NCBI GenBank assembly: GCA_027886175.1
Contig: JAJNNQ010000013.1
Span: 6,033,501 to 6,097,500 of the forward strand
Source of the DNA: Phylloscopus collybita
Taxonomy: Eukaryota; Chordata; Aves; Passeriformes; Phylloscopidae
Reading direction: 5' to 3'
Length of the DNA: 64,000 nt
This document shows, piece by piece, positions 24,611-36,795 of this stretch. The position numbers and the translations under genes are program-made. The notes beneath the pieces are model-generated. The model searched no databases, was not told the DNA's origin, and saw only the letters and a list, made by a program, of their open reading frames with translations. Numbering within the stretch: position 1 is the first letter of the stretch; each line of letters begins with the position of its first letter.

Positions 24611-26588
24611 AAACAATGAGCACAGACGCTTCTCAAAACAACAGCGTTTTTGCTGCTTGAGAGAAAGAAGAATTCATAAGCCCAAAGGCATTTGTCTTCC
24701 ATTTTATGGTTGACTTTGTCGTGGAGAAATTTGCCAAAGAAATGTGATTTTTAAGGTTGATATTATAAAAACGTTTGAGAACGGCAGGGGAGAAATAGCT
24801 GATCTGTCACATGGAGTCCAAAAAAGTTGTCTAGAGCAAATGCAAAGCAAAATAGGCTCCAGTATTTGCTTCCTGCCAAAATTAGGATATGTGTCAAGAG
24901 CATGGACACAGGCAGAGATCACGTGCATAATAAGCCAATTCTGCACTTACATTTTCTAGAAAAATCTACGGAACAAATCATTTTGCTGTGACAACTGTAG
25001 CAAACTTTTAACCTTAACCTTAAATCCCTGGTAAAGTAGTTTACTTTTCCCCCTGCTTTTTTCTTTTATGTGACTACTTTGTTAGCACTGCCCCTGCTAC
25101 CACCAAAGTCACCAGCAGAACTCCTGTGATTCACTGAGAACAGGAGCTGGCCTACAGAGCAGTTGTGGTTTGGAAAGTGCTTTCCAGAATGATAACTAGT
25201 TTAAAGCCTAGAAGCAGTTGATTACCTGCACTGAACATAAGGAATAAGTGCAGAAAATAATACAAGTTGGTTTAGAGGTGTATCAAGGGAGGTTTAGCTA
25301 TAATTTCTGTACTGGAATTTGGGGACATTTGGGTTGTGTTTTGCTCTCTGCTGTTATTTGTGCCACCTCAAAGATTCTGTATCCCAATATTCTAATCTTA
25401 CATCAGATCTGGGAGTTTGTGGAAGGGCAACTGGCTCTGCTTCTGATTTTCATCCTGCCACAGCATATGTTGCATGGAAAGACAAACAGATGTCTGTGCC
25501 TTCTTGCAGAAAAATTACTAGAGTAGGGTTAATTGCAAAGAACTGGAATTCCTCCTTCTGACCAAGCAGTTTCATGTTTTAAAAGCACATCTTGTGGCCA
25601 CTTTTCGACTTTCAGTGTGTTGTTCCACTCCTTGGTGTGTTGGGCTTTCTCTTTACATCCACAGTGCCTTAGAGTTTTGCAAATACATGCGTAAAAGGTA
25701 AATTGCTATGTGATTATGTGATAATCGAATGAAGCCTACTCCTTAAATTGTGGTGTTTTGTGACTGGCTGGACACCAGGTGCCTGCCAAGCTGCTCTGGC
25801 ATTCCTCCTAACACTTGAGCATACCCTGAGGGGAAGGAAAGCAGACTCTCTGTGTCTTTGCATCGGAACATCAGAAATTTCAGTTATCCCTGCAATACCA
25901 ACCCCAATAACAATGAAAATTCCATTAAAAATCACTCACCTTTAGCAATATTTGTTTAAAAAATGTAAGAAGGTCTCCTACTCTTAGAGCAGCTTTGCTG
26001 ATGTAAGTGAATTGACCATCTCAATGGACAGTGTTACATACCTGTTTGGACACTTGTGTCAGAACTGCACCAGCAGTGTCCTCAGTGCACGACAGCTTAA
26101 CTGATGCCATGCTTGAATACATGGTGCATTTAACCTCTAAATGAGGCTTCTCTTGTACAGGAATACTGGAACATAAGCACATGCCATTATTTAAAAATAA
26201 AACCATACATTAAACATTCAGAAGAGAAAATATTTCTAGATAATTACCAAATCATTGCACTCGTCAAAAAATTGGTAAACATTAATCCAACGTATTCAAT
26301 GGTTTAGAGAGATCTTGGTCAGAAAGGCATGCCCTTGATTCAAATAAACTAGTACAGCTCTAGTTAGGGAAAACTATTAAATTGCACTGCCTTAATGTAA
26401 GAAATTATTAAAATCTCATCTGTGTAGATAGTTGCAAGCAAAAGATGGTGCAACTCTGAAGGAAAAATTGGTAAGGAGCAAATTTCACCTTGAGGTGTGA
26501 GATACAGATGGCCCATAATCAGATTGCCCAAGCCATGTAGCTCATCACAAAACCAGCCCAAGGGTTCAGAGACAGTTCCTCATTTTAT

Positions 26589-26634
26589 CTGATCCTTTTA
26601 GGATCAGAAGAAGCAGGTTTTAGCGTCCTGCTTC
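26589..26634. repeat. two adjacent small inverted repeats
   Basis: CTGATCCT/AGGATCAG (26589-26596 and 26600-26607, 3-base loop) is followed two bases later by GAAGCAGG/CCTGCTTC (26610-26617 and 26627-26634, 9-base loop). Both have perfect 8-bp arms. Two side by side is unusual, but each alone is short. Confidence 0.75.
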
Positions 26635-27123
26635 CCCTTTAAAGCCTTTTGTCACTGTTACTGGAGAGCAATTATGTTTTTGGCAGCATCACTTCCTGTG
26701 ATGATTCTCCTGCTGACACCGGTGTTAGCACACAAACACAAAATTCTGCCCATAAATGTCTTAATTCTTGTAGTTAGGCTGGTAACCAGCTGTTCCAAAT
26801 AGGGAAGATGGAAATGTTTGAAATAAACGTAGTGAGGCTCTAAAATGAGTTTTGCCTTGAGAAACACTGTGCCCATGAATCTGTTTAGATACAGGTTCGT
26901 GCAGTCATAAACACACTTGAGATAAGTTCTGGGAAATTTTTCTTCTTGTTACACAGTAACCTAATAGTAATAATTTTCCAATTTTTAAAGCAGCTTCTAG
27001 ATAGGAATTTCAAGGTTTTTCCCAATGATGATGCCATTTTAGAAAGGGTGAAATAATGATGTTAGGTAGATAAATGCTTGGAGTCAGCTTTGGCCTGCCC
27101 TTGACCTTAACACAACTGAGGCG

Positions 27124-27145
27124 ATTTTGGGAAAATTCCCAAAAT
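27124..27145. repeat. near-perfect 22-bp palindrome
   Basis: ATTTTGGGAA and TTCCCAAAAT are perfect 10-bp arms separated by AA. The centre GGGAAAATTCCC resembles paired NF-kappa-B-like or STAT-like half sites, but this is only a motif resemblance. Confidence 0.8.
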
Positions 27146-30100
27146 GTTGATTTGGGGAAGGGAATACATTGGGAGCACTCGAGTCAGACTGACCTTGGCC
27201 AGACATTGCAATAGGCTTTGTGTGTTCCTCTCTTTCTGCAGGTCTTGCATGAAACATTCACACCTGCATGCAGCATGTCTGTGGCGACAGCAAGAAAATG
27301 CTCACCTCACTGATGTTTTCAAGCATACAGAATAAGTAAGGCTGAAATGGAACTACATGCCTGAAGGAATGGCACCACTAAGTGTGTAAGTATGTAAGCC
27401 TTTAGGAAAGCCTAACTACCTCTGCTTTTGGGAGGCTGAAACTGTTTTGAAAATTTTGACTGATGGTGTGTTGGAGGGTGATTTTTATTCTGCTGTAGTA
27501 AAATACACAGTCATTGCCACTTGAGAATAGAAAAGCTTGTCTCTGAATAGTTCATTTGAGGATTATTTTCTCTCAGAAATCCCCAAGAAAAAGGAACTTC
27601 CCTGTTACTTTGAAATGTCTTAGAAAAATCTTTATTGCCTTCTCTATAACCATCTATCTCTACCATTATATTAAAGCAAATTATGTTGAAAGCTGTCAAG
27701 AACAACTTACATGACTAAATAAAGTCTATGGAAATTGTGGGAAAGAAATAACAGAAAAGATAGCCTGTATGACTATAAAATAATTCTTTTAGAGTGGAAT
27801 CTGGGCATATCTGCTTTATGTGTGCACTGCAAACACTATATTAACTGTGGCAGTAGAAGTACATCAAACAAGAACCAGATACATCAGAGAGTACTGTTCA
27901 GATTTTATATTAAATCTTGCAACGGGCATTACGTTATTGTTGTTTCAAAATCTCAGTGAGTATTCTGGTCCTTGTCTTCAGGACTGTGCACAGATGATTA
28001 ACAGCTCCTGCATACTCAGGGAGCATGCAGATAAAACCTAGTCCTGCAATACTTTCAGGTCTGCCCAGCAGCTTCCAGTTCCAGGTATATCTCTAATACA
28101 CACTCACTGTCATTATTAGATGCAGCATGCATTGATTCTTTGAAAAGCATCAGAGGCAGGAGAGCAGCCATGCCAAACACCAGGATGTTCAGCATTTCAC
28201 AATCAAATACCTTTAAACATTTTGACATTATGGAGTGGTTTCTTCAGTTTCTTCAGGAAATTATTTTGTCACCCAGAAGAGCAAAGAATGGGTAGATTTT
28301 CACCTGAAATTTCATATAAGATTTCCTTGTCAAAATTGTTTCATCTGCACAGAGTTGCCAGTCAATTGCTTCCCTTTAATGCAGTTTAGGGCTGCAGCAA
28401 AGACTGGAAAAATGACAGCCAAGTGTATTCCACTTATTCTGTTGCCAGGGCTTCAGCTGCAGAGCTTTCACTGTGAACTTCACATGTAGTCTCTCAGGGA
28501 CCTGCAGCTGGTACAAGAAAATGTTATTTCACATCAAAAGCTACTGTACTTGTATTTTATATCTCTTGCATATACACATGCATGAGGAGTCATAAACTCA
28601 ATTAGACCAAAGAGGGCATATGCACATCCTTAAAGAGAGAAAGCTCAGTCCTGACAGTGTTATATGTTTTGACATCAACTGTGTATATATTTATACAGGC
28701 ATGTGCATGTGTGTTCTGTCATCATATGGTATCACTGAATTCAGGACAGCTGAAGCTATAAGCTTATCCTTTCCACATATTTATGTGACAGAAATGTGGA
28801 AGCTCTCCTCTCATTAAACAGAAGTTTCACAATAATCTTCATTTCTCTCCCACCCAGAGAGAAATGCTTTCTGCATTTCATGATCAGTACTTCAACATTT
28901 ACCACTGGATCATCTCTCCCTCTTCCTAGGCTGGGATTTTTGAGCCCTATTTGGAGTATAGTGCATGCATCCACTTCTCCTGTACATGCCCAGAAAGGAT
29001 GAGCCACAATCTTTTCTGAGTTTGCATGCACTCACCTGAGAACAGAAAGTCCTTGCAGTTTTCAGGGGGTTTTTAACCCCTTTAACCAGAAGCTGTTGAT
29101 CAAAATCTTTTCTTCACTTTGAGTCTGCACTGTAACAGATGCTAACACATTTCAGACACACAAGTCTATTTCTAGGAGAATGAATTTTCAGATGAAATCA
29201 CCTCAGAAATCCAGGGATGTCTTGCAACTGCTCTGCTTGGGACCCCATGGTGACTGGTACAAGGTACCCATCTTCACATTGTCGCAGAGCAGGAGAGCTC
29301 CATGCACTCATTAAGTTTTGTTGTTGTTATTGTTTTTTGTTTTGTTTTTTTAAGTAAATGAAAACACCACTAGAATGCAACTGGGCCAAATTCTCTGCAC
29401 TGGGAGAAAGAGGTCAACTTGGTAGACTTGAGAGTGCAGATTTGCATCTGCAATGGTAAAAAATGTGACTGAATATTTTCCTGATTTCATTTTTTAAATG
29501 TGTTTATTAGATTTTACTTTACCAGCAAATTCATGCAAGTATGATTTATATGTAATAATCCCCATATTTTTTTAATTACCTTGCCATAAAACCTGAATAA
29601 CTCTCCCTACTTTGATCTCCAACACATTCTGGAGAATACTGCACCAGGCATGCCTAAATCAGTTAAGCCATGCACAGAGCTGTTCCTGCAGGGAAGCTTT
29701 CCCACATCAGAAGATTGTGTAATAAAACTTAACACAGCTCATTAATTTTCTCTCTTAACCAATGCATCTGACAAGAAGTGACTTTGAAAACCTAAAGGAA
29801 TGACACAACTCTTATGCTTTGCGTGAAACATCTGTTTCCAGCTCCTTTGCTATTAAATTGACATCTTTTTATTTGAAAAGTTCCTTTTATTTCCCAACTT
29901 CCTGCAATTGGTAATGTATATATCCCAAAGAGCTTAAATTCACAGCTTTTAAAACTTGATTAACTAAATGCTGGGTTAGTCCTGTCCCAGAGGAAAAATG
30001 CCTCTCGCGCAGACAGATTAAGTGGTACAGCCATGCTTTTTAATCAATTATTAAGAATTTGTTTATTCAGGCCATGTCAGATTTCATAAAGCATCAAAAC

Positions 30101-33100
30101 AGACTTCAAATCCCCAAATAATGTAAACACCAGTGTGATTGCATATGAAAAATATTAGCATTCTTGGATCTGGAAAATCAATAGAGGGTGAGCATGTCAT
30201 ACTCGCTCTCTCACCCATGAAGGCCACAGTCAATATCAGGTTTCCAGCTAGGAAGACCCACAATGCTACTTGCAAAAGCAGAAGTTGCAGGAGTCTTGCA
30301 TGAGGAGTTAAAATGATTTTCAGCAGAAGCAAAACACCTCTAATAATCCTGACTTTTCCTTTGAATTTCCATCACTTACCCCTATATTCTGATTAAATTG
30401 TTCCCTTAGATTTGCCTCCTTAGTTCCCAGTAAATTGAGAGGGGGAAAAAAATATATACTGGCAAACTTTTTTGAGGTCATTTCATGTTATGTGCAGATA
30501 TCAAGCACAGTTAAATTCTGGAAGCTGATTCAATTCCAGACTGATGAACAAGATGAATGCATTTAATTGCACGTTGTGTTTGCATGTAAGTATTGTTTGG
30601 TAACTCTGGTAAACCAGATACACCCTTCCAATTAATACAATTTTCAGACCTTTGAACTTGTTCGTACACCCCTCCACCTTCAGAAAGTTTTACTCTTCAG
30701 AATAGTTTAGTAAGGAAGACTTAGCAGTGAAAAACATTAATAAAATGTTTGAGAATCTTTAATTTTAGAAAATTAGAGGAAAAACAGGTCTATTTTTCCT
30801 CTTACAAGTTTCTCTTGGTGTCTCAATTGCATTTTTTTTTTCTTAATGATCCAAAGATTGTCAGTAAAGAGCCAGTCCTGGAAGTCACCTAATCTTCAGA
30901 CATAGTTTTACATTAGATTAATTGGGCAGCACCCCGAAGTCACACCTGGCTTGGTGGGACTATGTAAGTGTACGAAGTGCACACAGGTGTGCATTTCCTG
31001 TTCTTCTTCTGTTCTTCTCTGTTTTTCTAAAATTCTGTTTCAGCCTTCTGATGATTTACTTTTTGTAATGGAGTTTCTCACAGATTTCCACATAATATAT
31101 TGTTATTGTAACTGTTCTTTCATGTTTACATTCTTCTCATAAGGAAAAGACTGTTGATGGACTGTTGGGTTGACCAGTGTGGTTGGAGAGGACAATTTTC
31201 TTCCTCCAATCCACAGTCACTGTTGGAATTCTGTAAATGTTGAGGTCTGTAAATAAACCATCCCTTTTTTGCCTTGGACATCTCAGTGTGTGAGTGTCGT
31301 TCTTTTGTGTCGTATTGCGACACACAGGAGCCAGACTGGGATCTAAAACAGAAACTGGGGAATAGCTTGTTTACCAAGAGGGAGCTTTCCCTCCTCTTCC
31401 TTTTTTCTAGGCTGTGTCATCCATCAGCTTTGCATGGAGTTTGAATCCGAGCCCAATGCTCGGGCTGTGAGCCTGGAGATTGCTCACCCTCCCAGTTCAG
31501 TTTCTAGGGAAGAATAAGTTTTTTCCAGATCTATTCTCCATCCCTGTCAGTCCCAAGCCTTTTTCTTATATACCCTGCACAGACAAGTTTCACTTGAAGG
31601 AGTAGGTTAGCAGGACTCTTTGCTGCATTTACACTCTGGGGTAAGTAGTGCCTGCTATCAAATAAAGCATGAAGGTTGTGCCAGACCAACAATTAATGCT
31701 GTCATTTTACAGTCTCGGTTAAATGAAATGCAGAGCCACAAAAATAAAAAGAATAAAATGGAGGGAAAATATGCCCCTTCTAACATTGTCAAGCTATGCA
31801 GTAAGTGGGAAAAGAAGGCAGTAGGAGTCCAAGAAGATCATAGTACACGTAATTTATAGGATCAGAGGAACTGAGCAAACAGAATGAGCCAGAGATTTTT
31901 GACATGCACTCTTCAACCCATGCAGTTTATTTATTTTGGAAAACAAGAAGATGGCTGAAAGGCACATTATAATATTATTCAATCCTGATATTTGCACTTT
32001 GGTACCAGCTTGGTGTATCAGTGGCACATTTTAAAGCATGGCTTAAACCGACGTGCAGGTTTAAACTTGTACCTGGCAGGAGGGAGTGGACCACCTGCTC
32101 TCTCCCAGCCTGCTTTGCTCTGATAATTCTTCTCACCACAGCTCAGAGTATTTTCCTTTTATTTTCACATAAGAGTGATAGCCAGCTTTGCTAATCCTAC
32201 ATGTTTCATACCAAAATCTTAACGGGGTGGAACATGAGTGTGACTCACCTGAGGAGATGTTGAAGAGTGGGTCTGGGCTGCCATGCAGCCCCATCCCAGG
32301 ACATCTGGGTGGTATGAGCATGAGCAGCTGTAGCCACCTTTTCTGTCCCAAAGAGAAGCTTCAGGCTGCCCAGAAGTATCCATACTAGCCAAAGAGAGTA
32401 CAAAGACATAATTTACGTACATTGGGAGTCCTATCTTAACTGCTTTAACACTTCAAGAATGCTACAGATCAGCCACCTTCATCCTGTGAAGTAGGTGATT
32501 AACATGGCTGTTTTATGAGCACAGAAATAAACTACTTACCCATGTTCACATAAGAAGACCATGGCCAAACTGGTAATAAGATCCAGATTTTCTGCCTCCC
32601 ACTCTCTGCACCACAGAAATGTGACATATTTCCACAAGCTGTGCACTAGAAGACAGGGGAAAGAGACAGGGAGAAGTCATAATGGATAGAAAATCAACAA
32701 GTAGTGTATGAAAATACAAATCTCTCTTCTGCTGTGGTGGTTTAGTGTTTGCAGTTATTAAGGGAAACAAAGGAACTGTCCAAACTTTCCAGGGACAATT
32801 TCCATTTAGGAGGTCTGAGGAAAGAGGTTAATAATCCAGATGAAATCTTTCGTTCTTTACCTTATTTTTCCTACCATATTAAAAAAAATATAGAAATTGC
32901 AATTCTGAGAACTGGAGGGGAGAGGGAAGTAAAGACAAGCTGAATCATGTTTAATAAAAAAGTTTATAGCCATTCCTAGCAGGATTCTATCCAGCTGGCA
33001 CATCACACTCCTGTCAGAAGCAGCACCCAGTGAATTAGATGGTGTGTTATTGCTCCAGCAGTATCACCTGCAGACCTATTTAACATCAATGTAGGAACCT

Positions 33101-34179
33101 CATTTTTTCCCTAGTAAATCTAGACCACCAGAAAGTATTGTGTAATGATTAGATTTAGTTTCATATGTCCTGATATTCCAGCCTGAACTGGACCCAGCCT
33201 GGTCATTCATAACTGAAGAAAGTAGAATTATCAGAGTAAATACTGGCTGACATGATTGATGCTGAGGAAAACAAAAGAGAGAAAACAACACTGGCACCAT
33301 GCAAACACACAGCCTGAATTTTATGGCCAACGTTTTCTTTTTTCTTCACTAACATATCAAACATAACTCTGTAGCATGTAGAACTGGGTACAAGCCCTGT
33401 GCAAGAGCCGAGAGAAAAGAAATTGATGCCCCAGTCTCCTTCATACCATGTCTTCACATTTCTCTCACCACTAGGCATTTTCTTTCTCTCCTGTTTCATC
33501 ATTTTTCTCCTCCACTAGAGCCAAACTTCAAAACACGAAATTCTGTGTAATTTTAGTGTATTTTAAAGCACCACAGTAGAAAACTTTCAGCAGTATTCAA
33601 AAAGCCTCACTTATCGAACCTTTGGATTTCATTCATATCTGAGATATAAAAAAGAAGCACAAATATTCTGACACAAAAAACCTACAGATGATGAAATGCA
33701 TAACTTACATGACTTAGGAAATCCACATTACTGTAAAGTGTGACTATACAGAATACACAGAACAAGATCAATTGACAGATAAGGAATTACAACACAAAGC
33801 AAGTATATGCAAATTGGGAGTCACTCCTCAGTGGATGTCAGGAAGCATAATTAGTTCCAGCACAAAGCTGTCCAACAGGTCTGAGCTTATTGGAGAAATA
33901 ACTTTATTACAAGGCAACATGCATGACTTGGGCAAATTACTGCATTTACAAATGAAGCGAGACCAGCTTTGAGATCCACACGAACGGAGAGGTTTGAAAA
34001 ATTGCCAACAACATCCACAGCCCGTGCCAAGTTACTCTGGAATCCATATATCTGCCAAATCAGTTGCATACACTGCGAATTAACCCGGTGATACAGGAAG
34101 GGAGGCAGGAAAGCTGTGCCTAAGATGTGGGTGCCATTGGAATTTTGCAGCTGTGCTTGAGCTTTAATTGGAACCAGTG

Positions 34180-34333
34180 GCCATCACTCACCCACCACGG
34201 GCCAATCCCGCGCCCATCCCACGCACATCCTGCACCCACCCCATGCCCACCCCATTCTCATCACTCCCCAATCACGTGCCCATCACCTAGCCATGGCATC
34301 ACAAATCACCCTCTAATCAGGCTCCTATCATGC
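34180..34333. repeat. degenerate 11-bp minisatellite, about 14 units
   Basis: The C-rich stretch divides into consecutive 11-base units. Examples are CCCATCCCACG (34213-34223), CCCACCCCATG (34235-34245), CCCACCCCATT (34246-34256), CCAATCACGTG (34268-34278) and CCCATCACCTA (34279-34289). Fourteen units fit 154 bp. The first ten stay in register on a central ATC/ACC; the last three are shifted by one base. Strong divergence between units suggests an old array. It leaves a C-rich plus strand in otherwise AT-rich DNA and opens a 126-codon proline/histidine-rich frame that is an artefact of the repeat. Confidence 0.75.
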
Positions 34334-36053
34334 AGCTTTGGAAGGCCTGTGGAGGTGCGAGGTCCCAAAGGCTCAAGGTCTGAGGAAGAAAAAATATCAC
34401 CAGAATATGAAATTCCAGTTAATGATCCAGTAGGAAAAAAACTTCACTACATTTCACTGTATCATACCTGTTTTACTTCCTGCATGCTTGTGCAAATGCA
34501 AAGTTAACTTCTCTTGCCAGCACAGCGCTGAGAGCTGTGTGTTCCTGTCTAGGCTTACACAGCAAGTACAACAAATATTAATAAACACCTTAAGCTGCTC
34601 CAACCAAACAGCTCTAGGTTCTTTTATAGGGCTAAATTGCATAAATTAATAGGAAGATGCAAGATGCAATGGTCATTAAATGTCTTTAATGTGTTTGTTT
34701 TGCAGTAAAGCACAACAGCTTGTAAAACTGTTTTTGCAATTTTTGTGTCAACACGAGTCAGGAAGAATTTTAGTGCAGCCAGTTCTCTCGGAGCAGTTAG
34801 AAAAGCACCATCATTTGAACTATTTCAGTGACCCTTTCTGCTAAGAGAAGTAGCAGTAGATCTATATCCTCCTAAGAAAAAAAATGCCTGCGACAGCCAT
34901 TAAAGTATCCACGGTCAGCTGAAATTTGGATTCCATCTGGCATTTCCATTTGCATCCATGAAAAGTGAACACACACTAAATGCTCACATTTTGACTGGAT
35001 GTTTTTCACAGCCAGTAAGTGCAGAAGTCTAGGGCTCACAGGCATCAAGGAGCTAAATTGCCTACAGTTTCTGACTTTCTACATTTCTCCTTTGAACTGT
35101 TACCACACTTGAGTTCTCTTCCACACATCTCTGAAATCCTAGGCAAATCACATCATCATCTCTGAATTTTATTTCGCTTTATAAACTAGGGATAGTATTT
35201 TCCAGCCCTGAATGTCATAAACTGATATTTTCTGGAAGAAAATATTTGTATCAGCTTTCAAATTTCTACTCAATGAATTAAACTCTACAGCTTATTAGAG
35301 GCATTTGTAAAAATTACTCCTTTCTGGAAGCAATCTGCAAATTTGCTTACAAGATCAGAGCACTCCCATCAGTATAATTTTTACACTGGAGTGTCCTCTG
35401 TTTTTGTTTGGGGTTTTGGTATATTTTAGAATATTCAGCTTAACAGTAAGAGATTCATTCTGTCTTCCCTTTCTTTTACACCCATATATTTAGCTATTGG
35501 TATAACTGAGTGGGAAGTCCTGGGAAAGTCAAAAATGTGGAGGATTTGAGAAAATAATGAAGCCAGCAAAGGAATAATGAGCTAAAGTTGGGAGCAGGAC
35601 TAGAAACCACATAGAATAAATTACTATATTATAAAAATTACCTTCAATTATAACTAAAGTATGGTGTTCTGAAACCTGACAGGAGCAGTCTTTTTACTGT
35701 CATGTCACTAGACCACCTATGGTCCATTCACTAAGGAATATCCTCTACCCGCAGTGACCTGCAGTTCAGTTTGGGTTAAAACCCTCAAGCCATTTCACAC
35801 CAACTCCTGTTTTTGCAGTCTCTTAAGGTCCAAGGCTGGAAAGACCACTTACTCCAAACAGGCAAAAAAAAAAAAAATCTTTCCCTGTAAACAACAAATG
35901 TGAAGACATTTCTACAGAATATAAAATTTAATAAAGATTTAATAAAGTACAATAATGGAAGTACTGTGAATGCTAAAAGTAAATAAGTCTTCAAGCATGA
36001 TGAGAGCTAACATCAACAGGCCAATGCCCCATATCTGTGGCAGAGCTAATATG
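34334..36053. other. single-copy sequence, no gene seen
   Basis: Ordinary AT-rich sequence. No gene, RNA or transposon is recognised. Confidence 0.55.
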
Positions 36054-36058
36054 GTGAC

Positions 36059-36790
36059 TGCCTTGGGTTATGGAACCAAAAATGTGTATTCTATTTCATC
36101 TGTTGAAAGCAGTTGGGGAGATGTTCTTCTTTATCTCTTGTAACTCTGGGAGAAGGGGGGCAGATGCCTTCTGATAATGGGCCAGCTGTTAAAACCAGGT
36201 GGGGCAGTGTTTCTTATCTCTTTCACCACCTGTCCTCCCTCCAGGGGGATATTTTCTGCTAATGGGCCATTAAGGCTCACCAAGGACAGGACACATTCCA
36301 TCATCCCATTGTGAGATGCTCCACCCAGTGGGGGGAGCCAACCATTCCTACCTGGATAAAACTGAGATGTAGGAACATGAGGGATCTGGCTCCACCGGAT
36401 TCCCAAAGGAAGACTGGACCCTTCTCACCATCACTGGACCCTTTTCTCTCAGGATCATTTCTGCCCCAACAGAACCACCTCTGCCACTCCAGGAGGACTC
36501 ACTTTTGGACTTCTTCCAACACTCTGACCAACAAGGTGTCATGTTGTAGCTCTGACTCTGTCAGGGTTTCTAGGATTGTTTGTTTGTTTGCTTGTTTGTT
36601 TGGTTTGGTTTCTACTACATTTGTATTGTTGATATTCCTAGTAAAGAACTGTTATTCCTATTCCCAAATCTTTGTCTGAAAGCCCTTAATTGCAAAATTA
36701 TAATTTGGAGGGGGTGAGGGGTTTACATTCTCCATTCCAAGGGAAACTCCAGTTTTCCCTGGCAGACATCTGTCTTTCCAAACCAAGTCA
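36059..36790 (+). mobile_element. solo LTR of an endogenous retrovirus (probably ERVL-like)
   Basis: A complete 732-bp LTR. It begins TGCCTTGG and ends CCAAGTCA, an imperfect terminal inverted repeat with TG...CA ends, and perfect GTGAC duplications flank it. A weak TATA-like GATAAAA lies near 36355. A polyadenylation signal AGTAAA is at 36640-36645, followed by a U5-like segment with TAATTTGGAGGGGGTGAGGG near 36701. The body resembles LTRs I recall from passerine genomes. No internal retroviral sequence or second LTR is present within several kilobases, so it is a recombination product. The open frames inside (such as 122 codons at 36311) are not viral genes. Orientation is from the polyadenylation signal and end structure. 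The ERVL class is inferred from the 5-bp duplication. Confidence 0.88.
36577..36612 (+). repeat. TTTG simple repeat inside the LTR
   Basis: Several TTTG units, one changed to CTTG, followed by TTTGGTTTGG. It lies in the R-like region just before the polyadenylation signal. Confidence 0.85.
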
Positions 36791-36795
36791 GTGAC

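Larger units (their letters stand above)
24611..34179. other. single-copy AT-rich sequence, no gene seen
   Basis: No gene or transposon is recognised in about 9.6 kb. All open frames are shorter than about 95 codons and none resembles a known domain. Structures listed separately are the two stem-loops at 26589-26634 and the inverted repeat at 27124-27145. A TTG/T-rich simple stretch lies at about 29318-29353. Confidence 0.55.
36054..36795. repeat. perfect 5-bp target-site duplication of the 36-kb solo LTR
   Basis: GTGAC occurs at 36054-36058 immediately before the LTR and at 36791-36795 immediately after it. Five bases fit ERVL-type or some other avian retroviral integrases. Confidence 0.85.

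Noticed and set aside
24398..24619. 73-codon frame across the CpG-rich block
   Set aside because: It contains a phenylalanine run from T23 and no recognisable protein; the DNA segment is of interest, the frame is not.
34127..34507. 126-codon frame rich in Pro and His
   Set aside because: Mostly the translation of the 11-bp minisatellite.
36311..36679. 122-codon frame inside the 36-kb LTR
   Set aside because: LTRs of this type do not encode proteins here; the frame spans the polyadenylation signal region and the TTTG repeat.
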